DNA from: Streptomyces flavotricini
Lineage (GTDB): Bacteria; Actinomycetota; Actinomycetes; Streptomycetales; Streptomycetaceae
DNA length: 64,000 bases
Direction of reading: 5' to 3'
Assembly: GCF_020639365.1 (NCBI RefSeq)
Contig: NZ_JAINUL010000001.1
Location: 5,095,431-5,159,430, forward strand
In this document: positions 44,845 through 53,263 of the stretch, in pieces
Numbering within the stretch: the first letter of the stretch is position 1
Layout of the letters: each line of letters opens with the position of its first letter
The notes under the pieces: generated by a model
The model's database searches: none
What the model saw: only the letters and a program-made list of their open reading frames with translations
What the model was told of the DNA's origin: nothing
Made by a program: the position numbers and the translations under genes

Positions 44845-44898
44845 CCGCCGCCGAGGTCAGAGTTCTGGCCGGTAGCCGGTGGGGTGTACGGGATCAGG

Positions 44899-45120
44899 CT
44901 AGTGCCGGTCACGACGCCAAGGCCGGTCACCCGGGCGCAGCAGGGTCTCCGGCGGCTGGCCGCTGGCGCGGCGCTGGCTCGCTGTGGCGGCGCCCACGAA
45001 CAACAGCATCAGGAAACCCACCACGCTCAGCGGCCACCCGATGAACCAGCCGGCGATGAAGAGCAGAAGTCCCACCGCGACCAAACCCCTGATCCAGTCC
45101 GGTCCCTGCGCTTCAGCCAC
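44899..45120 (-). CDS. Small two-helix membrane protein, 73 aa
   Basis: GTG 45120 has GAGGGG 5-6 nt upstream. The product has two hydrophobic segments (LVAVGLLLFIAGWFIGW and VVGFLMLLFVGAA) and a basic Arg-rich tail. It is an inner-membrane protein of unknown role. The longer upstream frame (to 45297) has a poor start context. Confidence 0.5.
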   Translation of the reverse strand: MAEAQGPDWIRGLVAVGLLLFIAGWFIGWPLSVVGFLMLLFVGAATASQRRASGQPPETLLRPGDRPWRRDRH

Positions 45121-45314
45121 TGCCGCCCCCTCAGGTATATCGAGGCCACAGCGTACGCCCGCGATGGTCAGCCCGCGGCCGAACGAACAGACAGACGTAC
45201 AGCCTGGGCGGTATGGGGGGGGCGGTGGACACGCGCCGCATGGGCGTGCCGACCGCAGGCCGGGGTTGTCGCGCGGGTGCCACCGTGGCGGTTGCACATT
45301 GGTAGACGGCGTCC

Positions 45315-45485
45315 CGGCTGTCCAGCATCGTCGACCGGTTCACCTTCAGCGGCGCGATCGTCGAGACCGGCACCGAGTCATACCGGCTCGCCCGCACCAA
45401 GGCGAAGTGGAATCCACGCCCGCTCAGCCTGACGGGCCACCCGCACCGGCCTCGGAACACGGCCCTCTTTACCATCCCTGCATGA
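45315..45485 (+). pseudogene. IS21 istB C-terminal scar
   Basis: The frame reads SSIVDRFTFSGAIVETGTES then YRLARTKA, the C-terminal end of IstB ATPases (IVDRL.F....ETGT.SYRL). The frame then runs through unrelated residues to a TGA overlapping the start of the Imm51-like gene. It indicates an IS21 element excised or recombined here. Confidence 0.7.
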
Positions 45486-45835
45486 CCGACGCATCGACCC
45501 TGGCCCCGTTTCATCTGGACGAAGGCAGCGAAACCGACCGCTCCCACTGCCTCTATCTCTTCGAGATGGACCAAGTCGCCGACGTCTTCGAGGAACACGG
45601 CGCCGAGAGTAACGGTCACGGGTGGGAAGGCCTGGCAGAGTCATTGGTCCATTCCCACATGCCCGAAAGGGCCGACCAGCTCCACTTCGGATCAGAGGGC
45701 GACACCTTCGCAGCCACCAGCACCGACCTCACAGCCCTCACGAAGCTGGCCATTCTCCTGCACTGCGCCTTCCACAACCGCGGACTGCTCAGCCACTACA
45801 TCCAGACGGCCGACCCACGCTTCCTCAACCGATAG
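45482..45835 (+). CDS. Imm51-like immunity protein, 117 aa
   Basis: The pattern HCLYLFEMDQVADVFEEHGA followed by SNGHGWEGLAESLV, then RADQLHFGSEGDTFAATSTD and a helical AILLHCAF segment, is that of Imm51 immunity proteins of polymorphic toxin systems (helix, NGxxWxxL, acidic strand). No toxin gene adjoins it; the istB scar lies immediately upstream, so it looks orphaned. An orphan immunity gene could still protect against toxins from neighbours. ATG 45482. Confidence 0.7.
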   Translation: MTDASTLAPFHLDEGSETDRSHCLYLFEMDQVADVFEEHGAESNGHGWEGLAESLVHSHMPERADQLHFGSEGDTFAATSTDLTALTKLAILLHCAFHNRGLLSHYIQTADPRFLNR

Positions 45836-46218
45836 AACCCCGCACGCGAGGGCGGAACAGACCCAAACCCAAGGCACCTCAAGCCGTTCCGACAGCACTA
45901 TCCCGCTCAATGAAGCCACTTCAGACCCGGAAACGCGGGGCCGGAACCGCCGTCCACGGGCGCGCCGTGTGACCAGCTGAGCCAGTCGGTGCCGGGCGCG
46001 GGGCTGGCCCCGTTGCTCGAAGAGGCGCCGGCGGAGTGGGCGTTGACCGGCCTCGCCACCGCAGCCGATGCCACACCGCCGCACATGCCCAGACAGCAGC
46101 ATCAGCCGTCTGCAGGCTGCTCGCAGTACGTGCCCCGTTACCGGCAAGGGGTGCCACGTGGAACCGCCGACACTGCGTCGGTGATCAGCCAAGGAGCTCG
46201 TGACATCGCGCCATAGAC
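45836..46218. other. Intergenic, nothing recognised
   Basis: About 380 bp between the orphan immunity gene and the secreted nuclease gene. The 5' flank of the nuclease (46210-46330) is relatively A/T-rich and may hold its promoter; no clear consensus is read. Confidence 0.4.
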
Positions 46219-47730
46219 ATGACACCCCCTCCAGATTGGGTCAAATGTTCGATATCACTTGGTGGTTGGGCGAGATCACTTGCCTACTCAACCTTGGGGG
46301 GAATCATCACTTTCGCACCATTGACACGTCATGTCTCTCAGTTAGCCGCTCTGGCTGCGGTGGCACTCGTCCTGCCCGGGGCGCCCACGGCCGCGGCAGC
46401 AGATGGAAGCACTGAACTCACCGCCCGGACGTACATGCTTGCGCCCGGCGCTGTCACTCCTTCGCTGGCGGAGCTCAAGGCAGGCACCGGGGCGCAGCGT
46501 CTGGGGATGGCTGCGCTGCCGGAGGATGCTGAGACGACTCCGATGGAGGTGGTCGGGCCGGCGGCTGCCTACGGCAAGCGGGCCAGCACCCCTGCCGCCG
46601 TCGCGCCTGCGGAGAAGCCTGCGGAGGCGCTGACGTTCATGTCGCCGGCGGCGGTGTCCTACCCGGAGCCGGCCCGGGCGCTGACTTTGGAGGAGTGCAG
46701 GGGCAATCTGGCGGGTGCCTCCCGGGTGTACGTCAAGTCCCGGTTCGCGGTGTGCACGGGGCTGAAGGTGACGACCGTGTGGGAGAAGCAGAGCGGTGCG
46801 GTGGGTACCAGCTCGTACACGGTCTATGTGCGGGGCACTGTTCCCAAGGAAGCCGACCGCACCATGTACTTCGATTACGACGTCACCGATTTCACCGCGG
46901 TCGGCAGTACCGGGGTCTCCGGTCTGAAGATCGGCCTCAAGAGCGACATCGCTGCGGACTGGCCGGCGGCCGCGACACCTGTCACGAGCAAGACCTTGCC
47001 GGTGACCAAGACGTGGCTGGAGATGCGGTCCAACCCCCACTACACCCATTCCGTGCGCTACGCGCCCGGGCAGGGCAGCGGAGCCGGCGCAGCTGATGTG
47101 GTCGCGGCGGTCTACCAGCCGGAGGTGACCTCGACTCTCCCCGCGGGCTGGGTGGGCGAGAGCCCCAAGACGGGCAAGCCCTTCATGTTCGCCCCGCGGT
47201 GGGACTCGGCCTCCTATCTGCGCAACTCCACCGGCGCGGGCAATCCCGCGAACAAGGGCGGCGCGGCGTTCAGCATGATCGCCACCCTGGAGTACAGCTC
47301 TCAGCCCGGAGCGCCGGAGCAGGCCGTGGCCGAGCACATCAAGCAGGCGTTCGCCAACCCCAAGGCGACCAAGCCGCTGAACGCGCTGAAGAACGTCCCC
47401 GGCGACACGATCCAGGAACCGCTGCACCGTCTGTTCCTCGACCAGAAGCGTCTCGAGCGCAACCGGGCCGTCGCCGTCCGGGAGTGCAAGCGCTACTGGG
47501 GTGCGAACTACACCGACGGCGGCAAGGAATGCGACGAGTTCCCCTTCGCCTCCACCTACGAAGGCTCCGCGATCGAGGAGTACGACACGCACGTCGAGAG
47601 GAACAACTTCTCGGTCCTGCCCATACCCGGTGACCAAAACGGTGCCGGCGGAACCCTGCTGCGCGGCTTCTACAACGCCAACCGCCTCATCGACGGCCCC
47701 GAAGACGGCTTCATCGTGAAGATCAACTGA
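46219..47730 (+). CDS. Secreted NucA/NucB-type deoxyribonuclease protein, up to 503 aa
   Basis: Start uncertain: ATG 46219 gives 503 aa. TTG 46321, starting a typical signal peptide (HVSQLAALAAVALVLPGAP), would give 469 aa. The middle 300 residues are a beta-rich unassigned domain. The last 100 residues show the NucA/NucB nuclease signature: VRECKRYWGANYTDGG, then CDEFPFASTYEGS (DE and Cys), FSVLPIPGDQN, LLRGFYNANRLIDGP and a final FIVKI. NucA/B cleave DNA outside cells. It is therefore probably an exported DNase or nuclease toxin. A strong terminator follows. Confidence 0.8.
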   Translation: MTPPPDWVKCSISLGGWARSLAYSTLGGIITFAPLTRHVSQLAALAAVALVLPGAPTAAAADGSTELTARTYMLAPGAVTPSLAELKAGTGAQRLGMAALPEDAETTPMEVVGPAAAYGKRASTPAAVAPAEKPAEALTFMSPAAVSYPEPARALTLEECRGNLAGASRVYVKSRFAVCTGLKVTTVWEKQSGAVGTSSYTVYVRGTVPKEADRTMYFDYDVTDFTAVGSTGVSGLKIGLKSDIAADWPAAATPVTSKTLPVTKTWLEMRSNPHYTHSVRYAPGQGSGAGAADVVAAVYQPEVTSTLPAGWVGESPKTGKPFMFAPRWDSASYLRNSTGAGNPANKGGAAFSMIATLEYSSQPGAPEQAVAEHIKQAFANPKATKPLNALKNVPGDTIQEPLHRLFLDQKRLERNRAVAVRECKRYWGANYTDGGKECDEFPFASTYEGSAIEEYDTHVERNNFSVLPIPGDQNGAGGTLLRGFYNANRLIDGPEDGFIVKIN

Positions 47731-47745
47731 CCACGGCCCCACCGC

Positions 47746-47779
47746 AGTGGGCCCGGCACGCTCCCGTGCCGGGCCCACT
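47746..47779. terminator. Perfect 15-bp hairpin, bidirectional
   Basis: AGTGGGCCCGGCACG-CTCC-CGTGCCGGGCCCACT. It sits between the stops of two convergent genes (47730 and 47782) and can serve both. Confidence 0.88.
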
Positions 47780-47781
47780 GT

Positions 47782-48486
47782 TCACCCGGCCTTCGGCCAG
47801 AAATCGATCACGTACCGCTCCACCCCGTACGCCGTCCCCGTATCCCGCGTCACCCGCTCCACCTCAGCCCTGCCCGCGCACCTCACGCGGACCCTCCACA
47901 GACCTGCCTTCCCGAGCCGGATCAGGTCCTCGGACCGGCCCGAGCCCCAGAGGGCGACGTCGCCGGTGACCGACTCGTAGCCGATCTCCGCCCGCTCCTC
48001 CCACACCCCCTCAGCCGCGTCGGGCTCGCCGTCCCAGACCCTGGCCGTCACCGAGGCCGTATGCGTATGACCGGCACTGAAAAGATCGAACCGGCGGACG
48101 TGCTCCTGCAGGAAGACACCCCACCTGAAATCGTCCGGGAACGGCACGGGCACCACGCTCTCGTCCGACTCCTGGAAGCCGAACGACCGGAACTCCACCC
48201 TCGCATCCAACACCTGCTCCCCCAACAGAGCGGCCACAGCCCCCACCCTCCCCCAAGCCCGTACACGTTCACCCGACGGTAGACCACACAGCTCCACCAC
48301 TCGCGGACTCCAGGCCACCACGGCACAGCCCGAAGCCGCCCCCGGACGCACACGACTGCGATGACCTCGTGCCCAACTACCGCGAGGCCCCGGGCCGGGT
48401 GCCTGACCGGTACAGGGCCGTGCGGGCCGCCACCCGAGAAAACGGCGACAGCCCGCACGCGCCCGCCAGTCAGCGTTCCCGCCCAT
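47782..48486 (-). CDS. Hypothetical beta-rich protein, up to 234 aa
   Basis: The last about 150 residues look coding: VEFRSFGFQESDESVVPVPF, FLQEHVRRFDLFSAGHTHTA, GDVALWGSGRSEDL, GLWRVRVRCAGR and a final YVIDFWPKAG. The pattern of a YRVRV..GR strand and a terminal W is common in small Streptomyces hypotheticals. The front 80 residues are low-complexity Arg/Gly, so the start is probably internal, for example the GTG before VELCG near 48304. Function unknown. Confidence 0.45.
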   Translation of the reverse strand: MGGNADWRARAGCRRFLGWRPARPCTGQAPGPGPRGSWARGHRSRVRPGAASGCAVVAWSPRVVELCGLPSGERVRAWGRVGAVAALLGEQVLDARVEFRSFGFQESDESVVPVPFPDDFRWGVFLQEHVRRFDLFSAGHTHTASVTARVWDGEPDAAEGVWEERAEIGYESVTGDVALWGSGRSEDLIRLGKAGLWRVRVRCAGRAEVERVTRDTGTAYGVERYVIDFWPKAG

Positions 48487-48549
48487 GCGGGCCGGGCACC
48501 AACGGGCCGCCCGCCGTCCAGGCGGCCCCCCGGCAACCGGCCCCGCACG

Positions 48550-48948
48550 TCAGTGGTGGCGCCGACCCCACGACTCGGTGTCGACCGTACGGCCGCGGTC
48601 ATCCCGGAGCGTGGCGGTGTCGGAGCGGTTGTCCCAGATGTAGTCGCGGCTGTTCTGGAACAGGTCCGTGCGGGTGTCGCGGCCGGATCCGGTGTGGATG
48701 CGGATGGTGGCGCGGCCGGCCAGGCGGACGTTGTCGAAGCGGTAGCGGTTGCCGTCGTCGTCGCGCAGGGTCCAGCCGCGCAGGTTGATCACGTCGCGGG
48801 TGGTGTTGGTGATCTCCACCCACTCGTTGTTCAGGGAGCGGTTCGTACGGTCGTCGTGTCCGGGGCTGTCGGCCTGGACCCGGCTTGACGACCAGCTCGT
48901 GCAGATCGCGGACACCTTCTTCCCTGAAGACGATGGATGACATGCCAT
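48550..48948 (-). pseudogene. Lamin-tail domain (LTD) fragment
   Basis: The frame ends with a lamin tail domain: LNNEWVEITNTTRDVINLRG, WTLRDDDGNRYRF, a DYIWDN element and TVDTESWG. These are extracellular DNA- or matrix-associated domains in Streptomyces, normally preceded by a signal peptide. Here the preceding part is only a short SPGHDDRTNRS tract and no signal peptide, so the N-terminus is lost. Confidence 0.65.
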
Positions 48949-49393
48949 CCGACGCCATCACGGCAGAGCCGAACTTGACGGCTTAGGTGCATGAGGTGTC
49001 TTTTCCTCGGCTATCGCGTGGGAAAGAGGTGTCGTTTTACGAAAGGGGCTTGCCCATCGCCGCTGACCTCGACAAACGGAAGATCATCGAATTCAGGGTC
49101 CCACCCCCAGTCACACCGGCGGTCCCCCGCGCAATGCACCCCTGCAGACAACCCTCCAGCCCCGTTCCGGTACAACCCTCTCCCATCGCGCGCTTGCCCT
49201 TCCCGAGCTCACGCCAGCCCACCTCCCTGACCCCCACTCCGGCCATCTCACAACGCACCGCAGCGCCACCCCCGCCCGACACCCAACACCAGCCTCCACA
49301 ACCAACACCCACCCCCCTCCAGAGATATATGTCTGAGACCTCACCGGTCTGGAAATACGGCCTGACCTGCATGAACGTGGAGCGGAAGCAGGA

Positions 49394-49462
49394 TGCAATT
49401 CCCCCTCTGTTTCCCCTATGGATTCCCCCCTTGTTTCCCCTCTAGGTTCCCCCGATGTTTCC
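49394..49462. repeat. Degenerate TTCCCC-rich tandem repeat
   Basis: Five copies of an ATTCCCCC / TTTCCCCT / TTCCCCC core, with spacing of about 11-17 bp, occupy this interval. One strand is almost all pyrimidine in the cores. Iteron-like or DNA-structure-forming function is possible but unproven. Confidence 0.55.
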
Positions 49463-49668
49463 TCCCTTGTGTGCCCAGCTCCAGCCCGCGAGGCCAGGTG
49501 TCCCGGAACCGACCCGTGCGTTCGGGCCCGGCAAGCGGGATCACCATCGGCCTCGGACGCAGCCTCGGCGGAGCATCCGCCGCCCGCCTGGATCGACAAC
49601 CCCACCAACCCCCGGCGCTGACCTGCGACGGGTAAATGCAGTAGTGACTACAGAACCCCTCACTCACC

Positions 49669-49699
49669 GGTGGGTGACGGGCTTGTCCACTCACCCACC
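49669..49699. other. Hairpin, 9-bp stem
   Basis: GGTGGGTGA and TCACCCACC flank a 13-nt spacer. It is preceded by a CACTCACCGG that shares the same words, giving a compact cluster of CACTCACC-type repeats. It could be a terminator or part of a recombination site. Confidence 0.45.
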
Positions 49700-49753
49700 G
49701 CTACGCGGAGCGCCTGGCCGTGAGGAGCCGTCCCACACGGAAGTGCTCGGTGC

Positions 49754-49965
49754 TCAGGGTGACGGTTCCCACTCCTGGGGGCCGACGCCGCGCCACTCCA
49801 CGAAGTCGGGGTGAGGTCGACATGCTCGGCACTCTCCAGCCCGGCGGCAGCGAGGAAGACACGGATGTCGGCCGGACGGTGCGCGACCCCGATGGCGATG
49901 CCGTCGTGGCGGACCCGGCGCCATCCCTACTCGTCGGGTGGGTAGACGATCAGCTTGGCGGCCAT
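49754..49965 (-). pseudogene. VYPPD-type small protein, in-frame stop and frameshift
   Basis: The start reads MAAKLIVYPPDE, then TAG (49927-49929), then in the same frame GWRRVRHDGIAIGVAHRPAD and FLAAAGLESAEHVDLT. The end lies in another frame as PDFVEWRGVGPQEWEPS, stop at 49754. It matches the gene at 43214-43543 along its length. Two independent lesions show that it is dead. Confidence 0.65.
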
Positions 49966-50382
49966 GTGCCCAGCCTCTTCCTCGGTCTCCCCACCGGCGC
50001 CTGGCCGCGCGCGAACGAGTGACGCCCCGCCACGTGAAGCGGATCGCTGCCACTCACGGACAGACACACCGGTGGCTTCGGCGGCGGGGTACGCTCGGAA
50101 GTACGGGATGCGGCCCTGGCCACCGAGGCCGCGACAGGGGTAGCACCCCGACATCGCGAGAGTTTCCGGCCGAGCGCTGCCCGCAGATTGCACCCCCTCG
50201 TGCGGGTGGAGCGGGGGCCGCCAGCGAACCTCCCTGCTCTCACCGCCGTCGCTGGCGAAGTCCTGGCCAGCCTGGAACGCCCGGACCACGAAGAGGTGAT
50301 TGCAGGGCTGGAACGGTGCCGCACGCAGGCTGCGGCCATCAGCGCGAATACGGTCCAGCACATCCGCCAGTGGCCTGACCGT
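49966..50382. other. Intergenic, possible degraded small gene
   Basis: About 415 bp upstream of the VYPPD pseudogene. A minus-strand frame from an ATG near 50152 (CYPCRGLGGQGRIPYFRAYP) may be a decayed neighbour. The remainder holds nothing recognisable. Confidence 0.35.
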
Positions 50383-50991
50383 CTACGCCAGGGCCTTGAT
50401 CAGCACCGTGTCGCCGTACCGGCCCCGAGGCGCCGGGACCGTTTGTGCCGAGACTCGACTGAACCCGGCAGCGTCCAGTGCCTCCGCCCACCGATGTGCC
50501 TCTCCTTCCCATCGCAGCACGAGACGCTGTACCCCTGGCCCTCCCCGCGTTGTTGGCGAGGCGCTCGGCCGAAGATGCGCGAGCACCAGCACCCCGCCGG
50601 AGCAAAGGCGTTGTCGCGCGGCCGGCAGAAGCCGGGCCGGGTCGGTGAACCAGTGTGCTCCGAACGCCGAGAACATGGCGCTGTACTGAGCGGTGTGCGT
50701 ATCCAACCACGCGACGGCATCCGCGCGGTGCACGTCGATCGTGCTTCCCCAGGCCGCCCTGGCAAACCCCACCTGCACGGCGGACACGTCAATGCCAACC
50801 GCCGGCCGCGCGCCGATCGCGGCGCACCGGGCGAGTCGGTCACCGCGGCCGCAGCCGAGTTCCAGGACCGCCGATCCTGCATCCAACTCCAGCAGCTCCA
50901 GGCCCGGCCCGTGTCCAGGGTGGGGTGTCCAGGAGAACGCGGGCGACGGCGGCGCCGCGGTGCGGCGGGCGTACTCGTCCCAGTCGGACAC
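50383..50991 (-). CDS. Class I SAM-dependent methyltransferase, 202 aa
   Basis: GTG 50991 has GGAG 5 nt upstream and starts VSDWDEYARRT. The core has motif I AVLELGCGRGDRLA, the acidic GIDVS, RADAVAWLD, the YSAMFSAFGAHWF segment and a post-II LCSGGVLVLAHL. Length is typical of small Methyltransf_11/25 enzymes. The substrate is unknown. It is in the same direction as the small gene at 51050-51187, 59 bp downstream of it, so probably co-transcribed. Confidence 0.78.
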   Translation of the reverse strand: MSDWDEYARRTAAPPSPAFSWTPHPGHGPGLELLELDAGSAVLELGCGRGDRLARCAAIGARPAVGIDVSAVQVGFARAAWGSTIDVHRADAVAWLDTHTAQYSAMFSAFGAHWFTDPARLLPAARQRLCSGGVLVLAHLRPSASPTTRGGPGVQRLVLRWEGEAHRWAEALDAAGFSRVSAQTVPAPRGRYGDTVLIKALA

Positions 50992-51049
50992 ACTCACTCC
51001 AGAGGGTGAGACGGACCCCGGCTCTCCAGAGGGGGCCGGGACTCTTGAC

Positions 51050-51187
51050 TCAGGAGCGAGACGGAGGCCGCACGATGAACCCGCGGGCCGGAGCAGGCTC
51101 CGGGTCCCGGGACATCGGCTGCTGTGCCTCGCGCCAGCGCTCAACGAGCTCTGCGTACCGAGGGTCTGTCCATTCCTGCTCAGGCAT
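51050..51187 (-). CDS. Small hypothetical protein, 45 aa
   Basis: ATG 51187 with GGAAGGA about 8 nt upstream. The product reads MPEQEWTDPRYAELVERWRE and then QPMSRDPEPAPARGF. It is acidic, helical and short. The good ribosome-binding site and its place between same-strand genes support it. Function unknown. Confidence 0.5.
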   Translation of the reverse strand: MPEQEWTDPRYAELVERWREAQQPMSRDPEPAPARGFIVRPPSRS

Positions 51188-51223
51188 GGCTCTGTCCTTC
51201 CGTCGGACGCAGCGTAGCGCCCG

Positions 51224-51715
51224 TCAGGCGGGCCGGGGTTTCACGTCTGGCTCGGACAGGCACTGCGGGGTGGGCATGGGCTGGATCGGCCCGCAGGCCG
51301 GTGAGTGCCACGTCTGCGCCGCGACGGTGATCGTGCTTTCCACCGGCCCGGCCCACAGCTCCAGATCGGGCTCGTAGCCGGTCGCGCGCATGGTGTCCAG
51401 AGTGAACTCGATGACGTCCGAACGGAAACCCGAGGGATCCTTCGGCGGCTCCGGGTAGTGGTCGACGAACCCGCCGAGCCGCGTGCACAGCTCGCGGTAC
51501 AGCCGGGTGTGGAGGACGGCCGAGTGCCACCCCACGTCGACGACCGGAGACGGAGCCAGCGGAGTCCCCGGGTTGGCGGCGCAGGTGGCAATGAAAGCCA
51601 CCCCTTCAACGACGATTCGCTCGGCCAAAGGCTGCGGCATTCCCGGGTTGTTGCTCCTGATGGTGGCCACCAGTCCCGAGAACGCGCTGTCGGTCAGGTG
51701 AACCGTTCTGACTTC
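51224..51715 (-). pseudogene. Hypothetical protein, N-terminus cut by IS3 element
   Basis: About 160 residues: MPQPLAERIVVEGVAFIATC, SPVVDVGWHSAVLHTRLYRE, LCTRLGGFVDHYPEPP. This resembles a Streptomyces family often labelled glycine-rich-domain protein. An IS3 OrfA begins just upstream on the opposite strand, so the gene's own start is lost or displaced. The ribosome-binding region of the downstream 45-aa gene lies 37 bp beyond its stop. Confidence 0.5.
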
Positions 51716-51755
51716 TTTGCCGCTCCGTTGTGAGCCGTCAGAGAGGATGGGACAC

Positions 51756-52067
51756 GTGCCCAAGAAGATTGACGCAGCCCTTCGTAGCCAGGCCGTGCGG
51801 TTGGTGACAGAGCACCGTTCGGAGTACTCCTCCGAGCGCGCACTGCACATTCAGGTCGCCGACTCGCTCGGTGTCTCCCGGGAGTCTGTGCGGCGCTGGG
51901 TGATGCAATACGAGGTTGACGCCGGCCAGGTCGCGGGCGTGACCAGCGATGATCGTGAGGAACTGCGTCGGCTGCGGGCGGAGAACAAGCGGCTTCGTGA
52001 GGTCAACGAGGTGCTGAAGTCCGCGACGATTTTCTTCGCGGGGGAGCTCGACCCCCGAAACCGCTGA
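51756..52067 (+). CDS. IS3-family transposase OrfA, 103 aa
   Basis: From GTG 51756 (PKKIDAALRSQAVRL) it is an IS3 OrfA: helix-turn-helix SLGVSRESVRRWVMQYEVD, a leucine-zipper LRRLRAENKRLREVNEVLK and the ending FFAGELDPRNR. OrfA binds the terminal repeats. ATG 51747 is an alternative start. The partner OrfB is truncated. Confidence 0.85.
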   Translation: MPKKIDAALRSQAVRLVTEHRSEYSSERALHIQVADSLGVSRESVRRWVMQYEVDAGQVAGVTSDDREELRRLRAENKRLREVNEVLKSATIFFAGELDPRNR

Positions 52068-52069
52068 TC

Positions 52070-52435
52070 GTGGCGTTCGCCGATCAGGCGAGGGCTGCCG
52101 GATATGCCGTCGAGTCGATCCTCACCGCCTTGAATCAGGCTGGACTGAAGATCGCGCCACGAACCTTGCGGGCCTGGTGTGCCCCAGCCACCGGCACGAA
52201 CCAGACCGCGGCCAGGATCGTGAGTGACGCCCTGGTCGAGGACGCCGTCCGGTCTCTGGCCTTCACCACCAACGCGGCCGGGCAGCGTGTGCTGGCTCCG
52301 GAAGGCCTCTATGGCCGGCGCAAGATGCTGGCCCTGATCCGCCGGACCCTGCTGCCCGAGGTCGGGTTCGGGGCCGTCGACCGGACCATGCGCGCGCTCG
52401 GCCTGGCCGGCGTCGTCCGGCCCGGCACTCCGCGT
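52070..52435 (+). pseudogene. IS3-family transposase OrfB, N-terminal part
   Basis: It starts 2 bp after OrfA. FADQARAAGYAVESILTALN and GLYGRRKMLALIRRT are the N-terminal, DNA-binding region of IS3 OrfB. At about 52435, after LGLAGVVRPGTPRTT, the homology ends before the DDE catalytic core, and the DNA continues as an HNH nuclease in another frame. The element cannot transpose itself. Confidence 0.82.
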
Positions 52436-52797
52436 ACGACGACGTCGTGGTCACGGACGCGGCCCGGCTCGATGTGGACCACTTCGTGCCGCTGGCGGAG
52501 GTGTACGACTCTGAACAGGTTCTGTGGTCCGCGGCGCGCAGGGAGGCATACGCGAACGACCAAGGCTCGCCGGACACTCTGATCGCGGTCTCCGCAGCTT
52601 CCAACCGGTCCAAGGCGGACAAGGACCCGGCCGAGTGGCTGCCCACGGACGGCTCCTACCGCTGCACGTACGCGGCGACCTGGGTCGCAACGAAGCTGCG
52701 CTGGGACCTGGCCGTCGACGAGAACGAACACCAAGCCCTCCTGGGGCTCGCCGAGGACTGCCCCACCACCACTGTCGTCTACGAACCCGCACCCTGA
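52432..52797 (+). pseudogene. HNH endonuclease family (DUF1524/GmrSD-C-like), C-terminal part
   Basis: Frame 52432-52797 encodes AYDDVVVTDAARLDVDHFVP, the HNH motif start (DVDHFVPLAEV), then YANDQGSPDTLIAVSAASNR and SKADKDPAEWLP. The final part has YRCTYAATWVATKLRW. This is the C-terminal catalytic domain of secreted HNH nucleases common in Streptomyces. Its signal peptide and N-terminal half are replaced by the IS3 fragment. The catalytic residues are retained, but no start codon of its own is apparent (GTG 52447 is possible). Confidence 0.75.
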
Positions 52798-52845
52798 TAC
52801 CCGGTCGGCGCGGTCGGCGAAGAACACGGTCGTCGCCGACCGCAG

Positions 52846-53195
52846 TCAGGCGTCTGGGTCGAGGCCGGCCCGGCGGGCGGCGCGCCGGACCTCCTCAGAC
52901 ACTTGGATCCGGGGCAGGGCCGGGCTGCGGGTGAGGACCAGTCCGTCCGGCACCGTCCGTAGGCCGTGACGAGCACGACGAGCAGACTCGCGCAGAGCAG
53001 GACCAGTGGGGTGCGGCCGTACCCGTAGGTGGCGGCGTCCCAGCCAGCGACCGCCACGAGGACGGCGAGCAGAAAGCCGTCCACCGCGATGCGTTCACGA
53101 CGACTCAGTATGTCCGGGTCCTTCCGACGTGTTCCGCGGCCGACCGGAGCCTGCCACCGGCCGCTAAAAGTGTGGATGGTCGTGACGTGGTTAAG
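52846..53195 (-). pseudogene. Small membrane protein, frameshifted
   Basis: One frame gives DPDILSRRERIAVDGFLLAV followed by a second hydrophobic segment (VLLCASLLVVLVTAYGR). At about 52960 the apparent continuation is in another frame: VPDGLVLTRSPALPRIQVSE, RRAGLDPDA, stop 52846. Two membrane helices and a cytoplasmic tail would result. The 5' end meets the IS at 53196, so its promoter or start may be lost. Confidence 0.4.
53191..53195. repeat. Candidate target duplication TTAAG, left copy
   Basis: TTAAG immediately precedes the left inverted repeat. An identical TTAAG follows the right inverted repeat (55745-55749). Confidence 0.6.
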
Positions 53196-53263
53196 CTTGT
53201 TCTTTAAGGTCGGACCCGCTGGCGAGATGCGGCCCGGGTTACCAACCGCCCCGAGCAAATCCG

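Larger units (their letters stand above)
48949..49753. other. Gene-poor stretch with a C/T-rich repeat and a hairpin
   Basis: About 800 bp with no convincing gene on either strand. It contains a strand-biased, C-rich low-complexity region (49100-49320), a C/T-rich degenerate repeat (49394-49462) and a hairpin (49669-49699). GC3 patterns characteristic of coding DNA are absent. Confidence 0.5.

Noticed and set aside
45131..45619. Minus-strand frame of 162 codons
   Set aside because: It overlaps the Imm51-like gene and an istB scar on the plus strand, which have recognisable motifs; this frame has none.
49418..49621. 67-codon plus-strand frame in the C/T-rich region
   Set aside because: Composed of the repeat and low-complexity residues, with no ribosome-binding site or family pattern.
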